Shown one piece after another: positions 10,223 through 19,828 of a stretch of DNA of 64,000 nucleotides. Within the stretch, counting starts at the first letter, position 1, and each line of letters begins with the position of its first letter. Under the pieces are notes generated by a model. The model did no database searches, was not told the DNA's origin, and worked only from the letters and a program-made list of their open reading frames with translations. The translations under genes were made by a program, and so were the position numbers. This stretch comes from Leuconostoc fallax KCTC 3537 (lineage in GTDB: Bacteria > Bacillota > Bacilli > Lactobacillales > Lactobacillaceae): contig NZ_AEIZ01000008.1 of assembly GCF_000165675.1 (NCBI RefSeq), positions 1 through 64,000 on the forward strand, written 5' to 3'.

Positions 10223-10538
10223 AAATTGTTTTGCCTCGTAATTTGTCCTTGGCATAACGAAAGTCATCATTGATAGTCAAATACCAACCAAAGATATCTA
10301 AACTATCAGTTCGTCCTTCTTGCAGTAATCCCTGAGCATTTTCATAAAAACACTGTAAGCTAATATCTAAGTCACGTAAACACGTCATTTGATGTAACGT
10401 TTTATTTTCCATCAGCAAAGCATGAAAGTCATCAGAGCATTTTTGGATATTTCGCACAATATCTTTGTTTAAATCCATGCCCTCCTCATATTTTGGGTAA
10501 TACTGTAATAAGTTTTGTATTGTAAATTTTTGTGTCAT
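10215..10538 (-). CDS. Hypothetical transfer-region protein
   Basis: 107 residues from ATG at 10538, chosen for AAGGAG 7 bases upstream. Its TAG overlaps the coupling ATPase start, indicating translational coupling. Features: MTQKFTIQNLLQYYPKYEEG at the N-terminus and a central helical region (CLRDLDISLQCFYENAQ). No transmembrane segment and no recognised family. Position suggests a partner of the coupling protein. Confidence 0.6.
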   Translation of the reverse strand: MTQKFTIQNLLQYYPKYEEGMDLNKDIVRNIQKCSDDFHALLMENKTLHQMTCLRDLDISLQCFYENAQGLLQEGRTDSLDIFGWYLTINDDFRYAKDKLRGKTIYV

Positions 10539-10607
10539 TATTAATCTCCTTGTCTGTTGAACAATTAGTTTTTTTAATAAGAACATAAAACGGAACTATC
10601 CTTGGTG

Positions 10608-10731
10608 TTATAATAACAACCAGAAAGTAAAAACACTGTGCGGTTGGTAGTCCGGACATAAATGTAATAGTTTTCAGTAAACCTCCTCCTTGGTTGTCCA
10701 TCTTTCTATCGGTAATTTAAGGAGAAAAGAT
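10608..10731 (+). promoter_or_regulatory. Leader of yjdF, candidate ligand-responsive RNA
   Basis: A -10-like TATAAT at ~10608 would give a 5' leader of about 110 nt before the yjdF start. The leader contains self-complementary GTCCGGAC, a CU-rich stretch AAACCTCCTCCTT near 10680 able to pair with the AAGGAG ribosome site at ~10720, and a GGTTG...AACC-type pairing. yjdF genes in Firmicutes are classically preceded by the yjdF riboswitch (azaaromatic ligands). I could not match the published consensus base by base, so this is a candidate only. Confidence 0.4.
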
Positions 10732-11159
10732 ATGCACCAAAATAATAACTCTTTGTCGTTGACCATTATTTTTGATCAACCTTTTTATGTTGGAATTTTT
10801 TGAACGCAAAACTGGTGATGTTTATGAGGTTTCAAAAATAAATTTGGGTACTTCAGAACCTCGTGACAGTTTGATTTATGAACTATTAATTGAAAACTGG
10901 CATCATGTTCGCTTCAACACAGTGAATATAGCGAATAATGAGCAAATTCAAAAAAAGGTCAACCCGAAAAGAATGCAACGCCTAGCCAAAAAGGCTTTGA
11001 AATCAGGTCTTAGTACTAAAGCACAAGAAGCTGTTAAACTAGCACAAACTGCCAAAAAACTTGAAAAAGGAAACATAAATCATTAAGAAATCAAGAGATA
11101 AAAGAGCAACGTTACTTACTATCGCAAAAAAGAAATCAGAAAAACATAGAGGTCATTGA
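10732..11159 (+). CDS. yjdF: YjdF-family protein (DUF2992; three frameshifts)
   Basis: Reconstructed ~142-residue protein. Breaks: T6 at 10796-10801 (one too many), A5 at 11064-11068 and A6 at 11126-11131 (each one short). With these corrected it reads MHQNNNSLSLTIIFDQPFYV, GIFERKTG, INLGTSEP, then VNPKRMQRLAKKALK and a basic tail ending SQKKKSEKHRGH, the hallmark of DUF2992 (NPKR-Q and EKHRGH). YjdF is a small protein of unknown biochemistry linked to response to azaaromatic compounds. It is on the plus strand inside a minus-strand transfer operon, so it behaves as cargo. Confidence 0.8.
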
Positions 11160-11166
11160 TGAAAGA

Positions 11167-13674
11167 TTACGAGCCATACTTGGCTTCTAATTCCGCACCA
11201 GCATTTTTATCAACGGTCTTAAAGGCTTTAGTCCATTCTTCAAATAACGAATGAATCACCACCTTACCCACACGTCCATAAATATCACGAAACAGGCATT
11301 GCCCCTTTTTCAAATCTTTGAGCATTTCTAGATTGGCTTTGGTAACTGGTAAACCAAAATGATTGAGAATGTTTTCTCGCTCTCTTTCATCGGCACTATC
11401 AAAGGCAAATATCTGGCCATACTGCCCATTACTCTTTTCATCATTGACATCACCAACTCTTTGCGTGGAATAAATCAACATATTATTTTCCGAACGCCCC
11501 AATCGTTTAATGCCATCTAGCACTTTCCGTCCGGCTGGTGAAGCATTAAATATCCACGCTTCATCAATAATTTCGGCACTAAAATGCGTTGTATCTTCCC
11601 GGCCAAATTTTTCCAAATACTTACCTAACGCCAACATAATCGAGACCGAATATTTTTGTGTTTCCGTATAACTGCTTGACTTCTGGTCGGCATGTGGTAA
11701 ATCTAAACCAGTAACTTCTAAAATTGTCCGTTGCTTATTGAACTCAATGCTATCGGTATGACCATCACTAAAGGCTAGTTTTAACATACTGTCGGGAATG
11801 ACACTCTCATAGTAATTGGCCAATTGTTTAGATTTTTCAGAACCGTGTTTCAAAATATCAATAATCGCCATGGTGCCGACTTGTTCACCTGCCAACCGTT
11901 GATTACAAACTTGCTTAATGGCATTAGTTAGCGCTGTATCTAACTCCATATCTTGTGAGATAGCACGTACCTGGACTAACATCTCTTTAACCAAAGTCAA
12001 GACACTCGGAATTTCATCAATCGTACTTTGACTATTGAGTGTTAACATCGGATCTAACACGCCCACGTTTGAGTTATCATTAGCATTGAGTGTTACATAA
12101 TGAAAAGCATTCATCAGCTCGGTAAAGAACGGATTATCGTTATTTTCAAGTGATGCCTTAAACCAACGCCTAACTTCTTGTTTTGGATCCACGTAAAGTA
12201 ACTTTACATCAAACATGGCTAAGTAAAGCAACAAAATTTTAACCAAGAACGATTTTCCTTGTCCCGTATCACCAGTAATGGCAATGTGAGGACTATCGGT
12301 TTTAGCTCCAATAATTCCTTTATTAGCAATCACTGGGTTGATTAGCAGTAGCGTTCTTGAAGAGGCAACTGCACTATCAATACTAAAATAACGGTTAGTG
12401 TCTAATACTCGGCCAATATAAAAACCAGTCCTTGAACCTAATTCATGACTGGTGCCAAACATGAGTTGTGCTAAAGCAGGCGCAGTCGTGAATTGTCGCC
12501 AACGTTTAAACACGCCTAAATTCGTTGCGGGTAGATTTTGATATAACAACATTTCTTGATTAAAACTTGGTTGAAACACCTCAATAGCACGATTAAAAGT
12601 CGAAAGTCTCGTTTTGACCATACGAATTTTTTGCTTTAATTGTTTTAAATCATCATCACGAATGACTAATACTAATAACCACTGCATAAAGGCATCTTTA
12701 CGATCCATTACATCAGCTAATTCTTGTGCCAAAGCATAATTAGTTTTAGACCGTTGCGAACTGTCATCATCACTAATTAAGGCATCACGCAGTTCATCTT
12801 TGTACTTTCCTTTTGAACTCCTAGTTTCTTGTTTCATACCTTTAAAGCCATCACGTTGGGGGAAGTTGACTTTGATATGAACTTCAACAGGAAACTTAAA
12901 GGATTGTATTTCCGGAATCAGAGCTAGATTATCCAAACGGTCTGGTAAATTGAGTACCAAATGACTCATATAATCGGTTGTTTCTTTGGTTTCTCGTTTT
13001 ATAATGCCCATTTTGGCTAAATCAAAAGTCGTGTCCCACATGTTGGCAAAGTCTTTTGTGTTTTGATGATGGTAACTTGTGCCTAGTAAATTGATTAGTT
13101 TGGTTTCATTCATTTTAGTGGCATCTAATGGTCTTAAAATACCGAGTACATCATCATTCATGGTCGTAAATCGTTCAAAGAATTGCGTATCAAACTTTAC
13201 TTGGTAGCGCATGGTTTCAGCTAGTCGTCTTAAAATAAGATCCGTGGCAAATTGAAACTTATCTTTTAAATCATCTCCCACATTAGTATTTTTGAGTTTC
13301 ACGCCAATATAAAATTCATCACGAATAGCTGGTTGAAACTCACTTTCTAAAATATTGACTTCTTCTTGTCCCATGTAATATTGCGCAACTTCGGCAATAT
13401 CTTTAGCCCAATCAGGACTAGTGCCTTGAATACGTCCGGCTAAATCCATGTCAGCGGGAATGAGTTTTAAATCAACATCATCATATTTTTGCAAGCGTTC
13501 AAAGACATCTATAAAACTCTCCTTAAAGCTTTGTTTGTCTTGGGCGTTGGCAACATTGATTTGAAATGGCTTCAATTGATAATAAGCCCACACATCACCG
13601 ACCGTAGTTAATAGCAAGTTATCTTGATACTGCACAACTGGATTTTCATATTTGATGTTTACTTTTTTACCCAT
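11167..13674 (-). CDS. VirB4/ConE-like conjugation ATPase
   Basis: 835 residues, intact; the power unit of the type IV secretion channel (Tn916 Orf16 / ICEBs1 ConE equivalent). Walker A ITGDTGQGKSFL near residue 470, LLYVDPKQEVRRWF, Walker B AEIIDEAWIF near 700, RLGRSENNMLIYSTQRVGD and the C-terminal FDSADERERENILNHFGLP typical of VirB4/TraC. The N-terminal ~400 residues are the structural VirB4 domain. The gene begins 4 bp after the stop of the thioredoxin-like gene. Acts on the cytoplasmic face of the membrane. Confidence 0.92.
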   Translation of the reverse strand: MGKKVNIKYENPVVQYQDNLLLTTVGDVWAYYQLKPFQINVANAQDKQSFKESFIDVFERLQKYDDVDLKLIPADMDLAGRIQGTSPDWAKDIAEVAQYYMGQEEVNILESEFQPAIRDEFYIGVKLKNTNVGDDLKDKFQFATDLILRRLAETMRYQVKFDTQFFERFTTMNDDVLGILRPLDATKMNETKLINLLGTSYHHQNTKDFANMWDTTFDLAKMGIIKRETKETTDYMSHLVLNLPDRLDNLALIPEIQSFKFPVEVHIKVNFPQRDGFKGMKQETRSSKGKYKDELRDALISDDDSSQRSKTNYALAQELADVMDRKDAFMQWLLVLVIRDDDLKQLKQKIRMVKTRLSTFNRAIEVFQPSFNQEMLLYQNLPATNLGVFKRWRQFTTAPALAQLMFGTSHELGSRTGFYIGRVLDTNRYFSIDSAVASSRTLLLINPVIANKGIIGAKTDSPHIAITGDTGQGKSFLVKILLLYLAMFDVKLLYVDPKQEVRRWFKASLENNDNPFFTELMNAFHYVTLNANDNSNVGVLDPMLTLNSQSTIDEIPSVLTLVKEMLVQVRAISQDMELDTALTNAIKQVCNQRLAGEQVGTMAIIDILKHGSEKSKQLANYYESVIPDSMLKLAFSDGHTDSIEFNKQRTILEVTGLDLPHADQKSSSYTETQKYSVSIMLALGKYLEKFGREDTTHFSAEIIDEAWIFNASPAGRKVLDGIKRLGRSENNMLIYSTQRVGDVNDEKSNGQYGQIFAFDSADERERENILNHFGLPVTKANLEMLKDLKKGQCLFRDIYGRVGKVVIHSLFEEWTKAFKTVDKNAGAELEAKYGS

Positions 13675-13677
13675 AAA

Positions 13678-14115
13678 TTAATGACCTCTCGTTTGAATGA
13701 ATTGTTTAATTTGTTGGCTGTTAGTAGAAACTAACCGTTGATTGATATTGGTTGTCTTCATAAAAGTTGGTGTGGCTTGAATAGCAAAGTCAGCAAGATA
13801 ATGCTTGTTATTGGTATTTTGTACATTAATCGTTTGGATCTGCTTCGATTCATTGTTAAAGTTCAAAACATTATGCCAAAATATTTTAGGATAGACCTTT
13901 TGACAATGTGGACAATTGGCATTGTAGAAAAGTATTGCTTCTGCTTTTGTGTTAACATTAGCCACTTTATTGTTTTGAAAATACATCGACCCATACGGAA
14001 CCAACAAAAAACCAGCCACTAGAAATGCAATGACTGGTAATACTTTGATGATGACTATTTTTGTCAGCGATCTTGATGGTTTATTTTTATCAAGATCTCT
14101 AAGACGCTTTTTCAT
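13678..14115 (-). CDS. Membrane-anchored thioredoxin-like protein (CPHC)
   Basis: 145 residues: basic cytoplasmic N-terminus (MKKRLRDLDKNKPSR), one transmembrane helix (VLPVIAFLVAGFLLVPYG), then an extracytoplasmic thioredoxin fold with AILFYNANCPHCQKVYPK (CxxC redox pair) and cis-proline loop QATPTFMKT. It would oxidise or isomerise disulfides in surface parts of the transfer machine (inference). It sits between the pilus/channel genes and virB4 and is co-transcribed with them. The CPHC motif, DsbA-like rather than the thioredoxin CGPC, favours an oxidase role. Confidence 0.72.
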   Translation of the reverse strand: MKKRLRDLDKNKPSRSLTKIVIIKVLPVIAFLVAGFLLVPYGSMYFQNNKVANVNTKAEAILFYNANCPHCQKVYPKIFWHNVLNFNNESKQIQTINVQNTNNKHYLADFAIQATPTFMKTTNINQRLVSTNSQQIKQFIQTRGH

Positions 14116-14186
14116 AGATTTTCTCCTTTACTTTGTTTGATTGATATAATACAAGTAACTATATTTGTTTAGAAAGATGATGAACT

Positions 14187-14573
14187 ATGTTTGAGCCACA
14201 AATTAAAGCCAGAATAAAACACTTTCAGCAGTTTGGAAACAGTTTACCGCATGCGAAAGTATATTATAGAAACGATTGGGATGTGTACTATTTTGACTTA
14301 CAAGGTAAAATGTTTGGGCTTATGTCATCAACTATTTCGGAAAATTCAATTATTACCTTAAAAGGTGAACCAGAATCAAATATTTCATTACGTGAAATGT
14401 ACTCTGATGTAACGTTTGGCTACCATGTGAATAAACGTCATTGGAATTCAATTAAACTCATAACTTCTGAAATTTCTGATCAGGAAATTGATAAAATGAT
14501 TGAAAATTCTTATCAACTAGTTTTCAATAAACTACCACTATCTGTTCGAAAATCATTTACTGAATCTGATTAA
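14187..14573 (+). CDS. MmcQ/YjbR-family protein
   Basis: 128 residues, plus strand, opposite to the transfer operon and overlapping the end of the neighbouring minus-strand gene by 17 bp. Matches the MmcQ/YjbR fold: YYFDLQGKMFGLMSS, ITLKGEPE, and the conserved GYHVNKRHWNSIKL followed by a helical end (EIDKMIENSYQLVFNKLP). The family has a CyaY-like/DNA-binding fold and no settled function. It has its own short upstream region and looks like cargo inserted between tra genes. Confidence 0.75.
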   Translation: MFEPQIKARIKHFQQFGNSLPHAKVYYRNDWDVYYFDLQGKMFGLMSSTISENSIITLKGEPESNISLREMYSDVTFGYHVNKRHWNSIKLITSEISDQEIDKMIENSYQLVFNKLPLSVRKSFTESD

Positions 14574-15123
14574 TTTTAATGGACGTTAGTTTCTGTGTTT
14601 GAGTATCAAACCAGCCATGTAATAGAATTGTTTGGTTAATTGCTTTCTGACCAGTACCACTCGTTTTGACAACAACGGTTGCTAGGGCTTCAATTGTTTG
14701 ATTATCTAAATCACTAGTATAACTAGTCGCTGTTTGATATTGACTAGTTAGACCCAAATTATCAATACGTGAGCCACCAGTGGCATCTAGTCCGCTATCA
14801 AATAAGTTGTTTTGCTGGTCTTTAGATAGTGCTAAAATGCTGGACACTTTACTAAAACGTTTGTCATAATCTGATTGATTACTAAAAGTATAATAGGTTT
14901 TTGCAAAGACTAGTAAGGCATTTTTCGCTTGCTCATCGTTGCCATTATAAGTGGTCTGTAAACATTTAATTTGTGTCGTGACCTGTTTTTGTTGTTTATT
15001 CACTTGCGACACTTCCTTTCTAATTTGCTGTATTTCTGCTCTTTTGCCATTTGTAATTGACATCATGATACCAAGACCAACCAAAAGCAAACCCATAACG
15101 CTAAACAGAACTTTATTTTTCAT
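14557..15123 (-). CDS. Conjugation-associated membrane-anchored protein
   Basis: 188 residues: N-terminal transmembrane helix (VLFSVMGLLLVGLGIMM), a coiled coil (AEIQQIRKEVSQVNKQQKQV), then an extracytoplasmic beta-rich domain. Start overlaps the previous gene's stop by 11 bp, so translation is coupled. Gram-positive transfer operons contain such bitopic proteins in this position, but I recognise no named family. Its 3' end overlaps the convergent mmcQ-like gene. Confidence 0.6.
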   Translation of the reverse strand: MKNKVLFSVMGLLLVGLGIMMSITNGKRAEIQQIRKEVSQVNKQQKQVTTQIKCLQTTYNGNDEQAKNALLVFAKTYYTFSNQSDYDKRFSKVSSILALSKDQQNNLFDSGLDATGGSRIDNLGLTSQYQTATSYTSDLDNQTIEALATVVVKTSGTGQKAINQTILLHGWFDTQTQKLTSIKINQIQ

Positions 15124-15636
15124 TATCGAATGCCCCTTTCAAGTTTAGTCGTGACATATCAGTGACTAATTTATCATCAGTATTATAAGTGATTGTGTAT
15201 GCCACATTTTGTGCATCACTCTTAGCAATAACTAAATATTCTAAATCAGACCCCCAAGCATTTTTAATAGCGATTACTGGCACTTCATAATGTGCCTTAT
15301 CACTAAAATTCACACTAGGCGCAAAGGTCTGGGTTAGTTCATTAATTACTTTTTGTGATGCCATGCCTTTCAAAGTATCGGAATAACTTGAAGTCGGTTG
15401 ATTGCTAAAGGTTTTTACAAACGAAGTAACTTTTTTGTACTGCCGGATACATTGTCTTGTTGTGCTTGTGGGCTAGAGATAATGGTTTTCGATTGCTTTT
15501 GATTAGTTTTTACTTGTTTTAAAGTTGCTTTAGCTTGCAGTAATTGTTTATTCAGATTCGGTATTTGATTCAACTGCGTGATTAAAATACCAACTAGCAC
15601 TAGACTAGCAAAAATGATTAAACGACTATTTTTCAT
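15113..15636 (-). CDS. Bitopic transfer-region protein (one frameshift)
   Basis: Starts MKNSRLIIFASLVLVGILI (transmembrane helix) followed by a coiled coil (NKQLLQAKATLKQVKTNQKQ). A T6 run at 15431-15436 breaks it; with one more base the frame continues through KKVTSFVKTFSN into an outside domain ending GAFDNEK at 15113, ~174 residues. Architecture is the same as that of the next gene, so the two may be paralogous channel components. No family recognised. Confidence 0.6.
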
Positions 15637-15651
15637 GCTTACCCCTTTCTC

Positions 15652-16794
15652 TTATTTACCTTGAATAAAAGTGACTCCTGTTCCAGCCGTTAACTCACGA
15701 AAACTCACTGTACCAGACCCACTACTAACGACATTGCACTCACTGACTAAGAAATGTTTTTTATCATCACTGATTGCTTCAACAACGGCTACGTGACCAT
15801 AAGTGGCATCTGCTCCGTCTGCACCTTGTGAGAAACTAACCGCCCAACCCACATGTGGCTGACTATCTGTTTTGTACCCTTTTGCTTTGGCATTTTTGCC
15901 CCAATCAGCGCCATTTCCTAAACCATTCTCAACTGGTGTTCCTAACTCTTGCATACGGTTATAGACATACCAAGTACATTGGCCAAAAGTATAGGTGTTC
16001 GTGGACGATGTAGTGGTAAAGTTCGTATCCTTGATTTTATTTTTATAAGCACTAGGTATTTCTTTTACCGGTGCCCCACTCGTGCCCATACCCTGTGTAA
16101 TATTGGTTGCACAACCACTAGAATTATTGGTTGTGTTATCCGTATTTTGTGTCGTTTCGGTACCATCAGTTGCGGTATCAATGGCTGTATTTGAGGTGCC
16201 ATTTGAAAATTCCGCATACCAATTACAGGCAAAAGCTTGCCGTTTAGTGGTTGTGCCTTGACCCCCGCGTTCCCATTTGGCTCTTAAAAATTCAGTGGCT
16301 TGATTGACATCAGTCATTTTCAACCCTTGTTTTAACAAATCAGAATTAGTACCGTCATGATTTAAAGCAAAATCTAATTGTAAACTAGGATCTGACCACT
16401 GCTTATTTTGGCTTTTGGCATAAGTTAATAAAGCAACCCGCCTCGCACTATCCCATTGATTGAGACCAAAAGCGTAACCACTTAAACTTTGATTCATGGC
16501 TTTGCTTTCATCATAAGTGGCACTGGATTCAATACTTTTCGGGTTGAACCCACTTTCAACTTCCATATTTCCCAAATAACCAGCAATGCCAGCTTCAGTG
16601 ACACCAGAAACTTTTTTCAGATTATCGTGAATAGATTGCGCTACTGCCTCCTTGTCGGCACTAGTTGTCACAGTCACAGACGTATCTGTTGATTGACATT
16701 GGTTACTGTTGCCCGCAAACATACCTAAGATTAAAACAATTAAAAACACCAAACCAAGAATTGCTATTAAATAACCTTTAAGCAGTTTTTTCAT
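15652..16794 (-). CDS. CwlT-like bifunctional peptidoglycan hydrolase (Orf14 type)
   Basis: 380 residues. N-terminal transmembrane/signal anchor (YLIAILGLVFLIVLILG). Residues ~55-195 form a lysozyme-like domain of the phage-tail type (AGYLGNMEVESGFNPKS with catalytic Glu; GLNQWD). A Thr/Asn-rich linker leads to a C-terminal CHAP amidase/peptidase (FGQCTWYVYNRM with Cys; GHVAVVEAI with His). It opens the cell wall for the transfer channel, like Tn916 Orf14 and ICEBs1 CwlT. ATG overlaps the stop of the upstream VirB6-like gene (ATGA), indicating coupled translation. Confidence 0.88.
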   Translation of the reverse strand: MKKLLKGYLIAILGLVFLIVLILGMFAGNSNQCQSTDTSVTVTTSADKEAVAQSIHDNLKKVSGVTEAGIAGYLGNMEVESGFNPKSIESSATYDESKAMNQSLSGYAFGLNQWDSARRVALLTYAKSQNKQWSDPSLQLDFALNHDGTNSDLLKQGLKMTDVNQATEFLRAKWERGGQGTTTKRQAFACNWYAEFSNGTSNTAIDTATDGTETTQNTDNTTNNSSGCATNITQGMGTSGAPVKEIPSAYKNKIKDTNFTTTSSTNTYTFGQCTWYVYNRMQELGTPVENGLGNGADWGKNAKAKGYKTDSQPHVGWAVSFSQGADGADATYGHVAVVEAISDDKKHFLVSECNVVSSGSGTVSFRELTAGTGVTFIQGK

Positions 16795-18781
16795 TTTAAT
16801 TCCTGCTCAAGTCGTTCTTTTCTTTGTTGGCGTTGGTCAATATTTTGTTGTAATTTCTGATTGAAATCGTTGGGTGATCGCTTTTTCAATCTTTTGGCAC
16901 GTAAGTATGGTTGATGAGTGATGGAATTTGAGGTACTTCTGACAATATAACGTGACCTAGTTCTTGGTGCAGTATTCTTTTCTGGACTACCCTCTTGAGC
17001 CACATATTCTTGTACAGGTACCTGGTCTGCTTTAAGCTTTTTAGACCGTTGATAACGCGGTGTATTATCAGGTTCATGTTTTGGCTCATTTGTTTGATGT
17101 TTTTGCTGTTTCATTTTGTTTAAACGTTCAGCACGTTGTTTACGAATCTTCCGAGCGTGCTTTTGCATATCTTTGGCCAAGTATTCTTTGCGATCTTTTT
17201 TGCGTTGGGCTTGTTGTTCGGATCGCAATTCATCACGTAAAGCGTTGTCATCAAATTCTGAATTATGTTTCGTTTGATAGTTATCACGCCATTGTTTGCC
17301 TTGATTTAACCCACTTCTAGCCCCACTGTATAGTTGATTCGCCCGATTCTTCATTTCACCAGTGGCATTTAAGGCCTTACGACCAGCTTTGGTCATACTG
17401 ATTTTATTCATGGCATTATTCGCAACACTCGAACCAGTAATCGTTTGTACTAACCAACTTTTATTCTTCCACAGTAAAATCATTAAAGTAATGTAGACAA
17501 TCGAGTTTAACATCGCACTGGCACTGCCTTTAACCGGCACAACCACATCAGTCACATTACCTACCCAAGAAACAAACATAATACCAAATAACAAGCCAAC
17601 TTTTGCAAAGAGTAAGCCCAGTGCCCCCATGGCTGTTTTTAAGGCACTATTGGCAAATTTTGGTAACAGTGAAATCAAAATTGTAAATGGCGCTAAGTAA
17701 TACAACAAGACAGCACCTAACTGTACTAGTAAATTCGCTAACCCAATCATTAGTAAAGGCACACCATAAGCAACGGACATCACGGGTGACATAAAGGCAA
17801 TCGCTGACTGATACCATTCAAGGCCACCATCTTTAGAGATGTAATGATTTTTACTAGCAAAACTCGCAATCACTTTATCATCGACATTGCCCCCAATTAA
17901 ACGATAGGGATTCCCCTGTTTCTCCTTATTTTGATAAGCACTAGCGACATCAGCTTGACCAAAGTTACCTAAAGCAAACGGTCGTGCCACCGCTTTTTGA
18001 AAGTAGACATAGCGTAAAGCATTTTGAAAACTATCACCGGTGTCAGAAAAACTTGTCTGGTTGATATTACTCGTAGCCGTAAAGACTTGTGTTTGCGCTT
18101 GCGAAGTTAAGGTATTAATGGTTTGTAAAACTTTACTGCCTGAGCCAACCCAAGCGGTACCAATAATGGCAATCACTAAAACAGTTAAGATGGATTTCAA
18201 CCCACCACCATGATTAAAGGTTTTGGCAAACACCCAAACAAGACCAACGCCAAAGGCTAAATAAAGTAAGCCTTTAAAAGCTTGACTCTGCCAAGAATTT
18301 TTCGTGTATTGCCCGACATCGGTTAAGATATTGTTTACGCCATTGGTAATGTTAGTGAGATCAAACATCGTGGTTAAAGATTGGTCAAACAAGGGATAAA
18401 CAATATTTAAATTAATCGCCGTAAATAAATCAGTGACAATATGCGAAGCCCCTAAGGCAAAATCAGTGATTGATCCATCTTCGTGATACAGTTTGTAATT
18501 GGCTAAGATGTTGCTCGTTACCCAATTCATATCCGGTGAACCAGTAGTTTCACCGAGTTTGTCTCTGATGGTACTTTCACTTTGATTCGCTGGCGAGCCA
18601 TCATTACTGAGACTATTAGTTTGTTTAGTGGTATCGGTTTTCAAACTACTTTTGTTACTCTTGCCAATGACACTGCTATTCGCATTGGCTGAACCAATTG
18701 TGCCATCTGCAAACACTAAACTTTGTGGTACAAAAAAGCCGTGCCTAATAACACCGCTAAGGTTAATAATATTCTTTTCAT
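16791..18781 (-). CDS. VirB6/Orf15-like polytopic channel protein (one frameshift)
   Basis: Reconstructed ~663 residues. The ATG at 18781, after GGAGGAA, starts a signal peptide (MKRILLTLAVLLGTAF); an A6 run at 18732-18737 is one base short, and adding it joins the signal peptide to VFADGTIGSANANSS. Then come about seven transmembrane helices between residues 110 and 430, and a long basic cytoplasmic tail rich in Lys, Arg and Gln (KKDRKEYLAKDMQKHARKIR). This is the organisation of Tn916 Orf15/ICEBs1 ConG, the VirB6-like inner-membrane pore. Overlaps the CwlT-like start. Confidence 0.82.
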
Positions 18782-18797
18782 GTTTTCCTCCTTTCCA

Positions 18798-19326
18798 TTA
18801 TTTAGTTTGTAAATTCTCCCAAGTATAAACTAGTGGTAGCCCATTAAAAGCTGACGCTTGTAAGCCGTGAATAGCTGTTTGCTTTTGGAGATCATAACCA
18901 CCAATTTGATAATCATTCTCTGATTGATAGCCATTTTGATAGAACTTAAAAACCAATTGTTGGTTGGCTTGATTGTAGTAAACTAAAATTTTAGCATCGT
19001 TTCCACCATCGTCACTAGTATTTAATAAATACTTGAAATCAAACAAACTAGCTTTTTTTAGTGCTGAATTTAAAGTTGTTCGTTTAATTAACGATAAATT
19101 GCTATATTGAACTGTGTAATCTTTTCCCTCCTTAGGTTGATTAGTGACTTGTGATGAAGATTGACTAATTTCTGAATGCGATACTGATGATTGTTTATTG
19201 TGAAATACAAATAGCAGTAGACATATCAAAACAATCATTAAGAAACCAGCAATAAATAAGATGAACTTTTTCTGGTCAACTGTTTGGTTAAGTTTTTAAT
19301 TTTCGTTCAAATTGAACTTTTTTCAT
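18798..19326 (-). CDS. Small bitopic transfer protein (one frameshift)
   Basis: ATG at 19326 follows GGAGT. MKKVQFERKLK is separated from the rest by a T5 run at 19293-19297 with apparently one base too many; removing it gives LNQTVDQKKFILFIAGFLM and a transmembrane helix (IVLICLLLFVFH), then a Ser/Gln-rich linker and a ~100-residue outside domain ending YTWENLQTK. About 176 residues. No family recognised; it sits between TcpE and the VirB6-like protein and is probably a channel component. Confidence 0.55.
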
Positions 19327-19451
19327 CGTGATACTCCTTTCGAGAGTAATTTTTTAATTAACGGTGTCATCTGGTTGGAACTGCCCCAACCTGTCCTATT
19401 CTAAGAATTGACGATGACAAGATAAAAAGCATGCTTACACATGCTCTTCGA

Positions 19452-19826
19452 TTACATTATTTGATACTTTTTCTGATTGCTGTTTAAATGTTGATCTTGA
19501 TAAAGTTGTTTCTTCTGAAACCAATAACGCCAATAATGTAAGACCGCATATTTAAGGGTTGTTTCAAAGGGCAAATCATCAATTTTTAAAACCTTATCGA
19601 GTTTATAAACGGTAAATAATGAGACAATGAGTAAGGCAAAGCCAAAGGTTAGTCGGCCATTTTGAATTTGATACAATTGAAAAATAAAGATAATTGCTAC
19701 ATCAATTACTGTGGTAATCGTTAATAACCCAGCCACTCTTGAATCAATAAAGACTGGCAATTTCAAATCGCCATAAATCGTGCGAAACTTGGCGGAGTTC
19801 GTATACACCCGACGATAGTTATACAT
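19452..19826 (-). CDS. TcpE-family conjugal transfer membrane protein
   Basis: 124 residues from ATG at 19826 (AGGAGG 8 bases upstream; the longer frame overlaps tcpD and lacks a ribosome site). MYNYRRVYTNSAKFRTIYGD and LKLPVFIDSRVAGLL match the start of TcpE/Tn916 Orf17 proteins. Two transmembrane helices (TTVIDVAIIFIFQLY; FALLIVSLFTVYKL) and a polar tail (PFETTLKYAVLHYWRYWF). It would localise at the membrane near the VirB4 ATPase. Starts 3 bp after the tcpD stop. Confidence 0.78.
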   Translation of the reverse strand: MYNYRRVYTNSAKFRTIYGDLKLPVFIDSRVAGLLTITTVIDVAIIFIFQLYQIQNGRLTFGFALLIVSLFTVYKLDKVLKIDDLPFETTLKYAVLHYWRYWFQKKQLYQDQHLNSNQKKYQIM

Positions 19827-19828
19827 TT

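Noticed and set aside
10486-10701. 71-codon minus-strand frame overlapping the gene at 10215-10538
   Set aside because: No ribosome site, unusual composition, and it overlaps the yjdF leader on the other strand; a chance frame.
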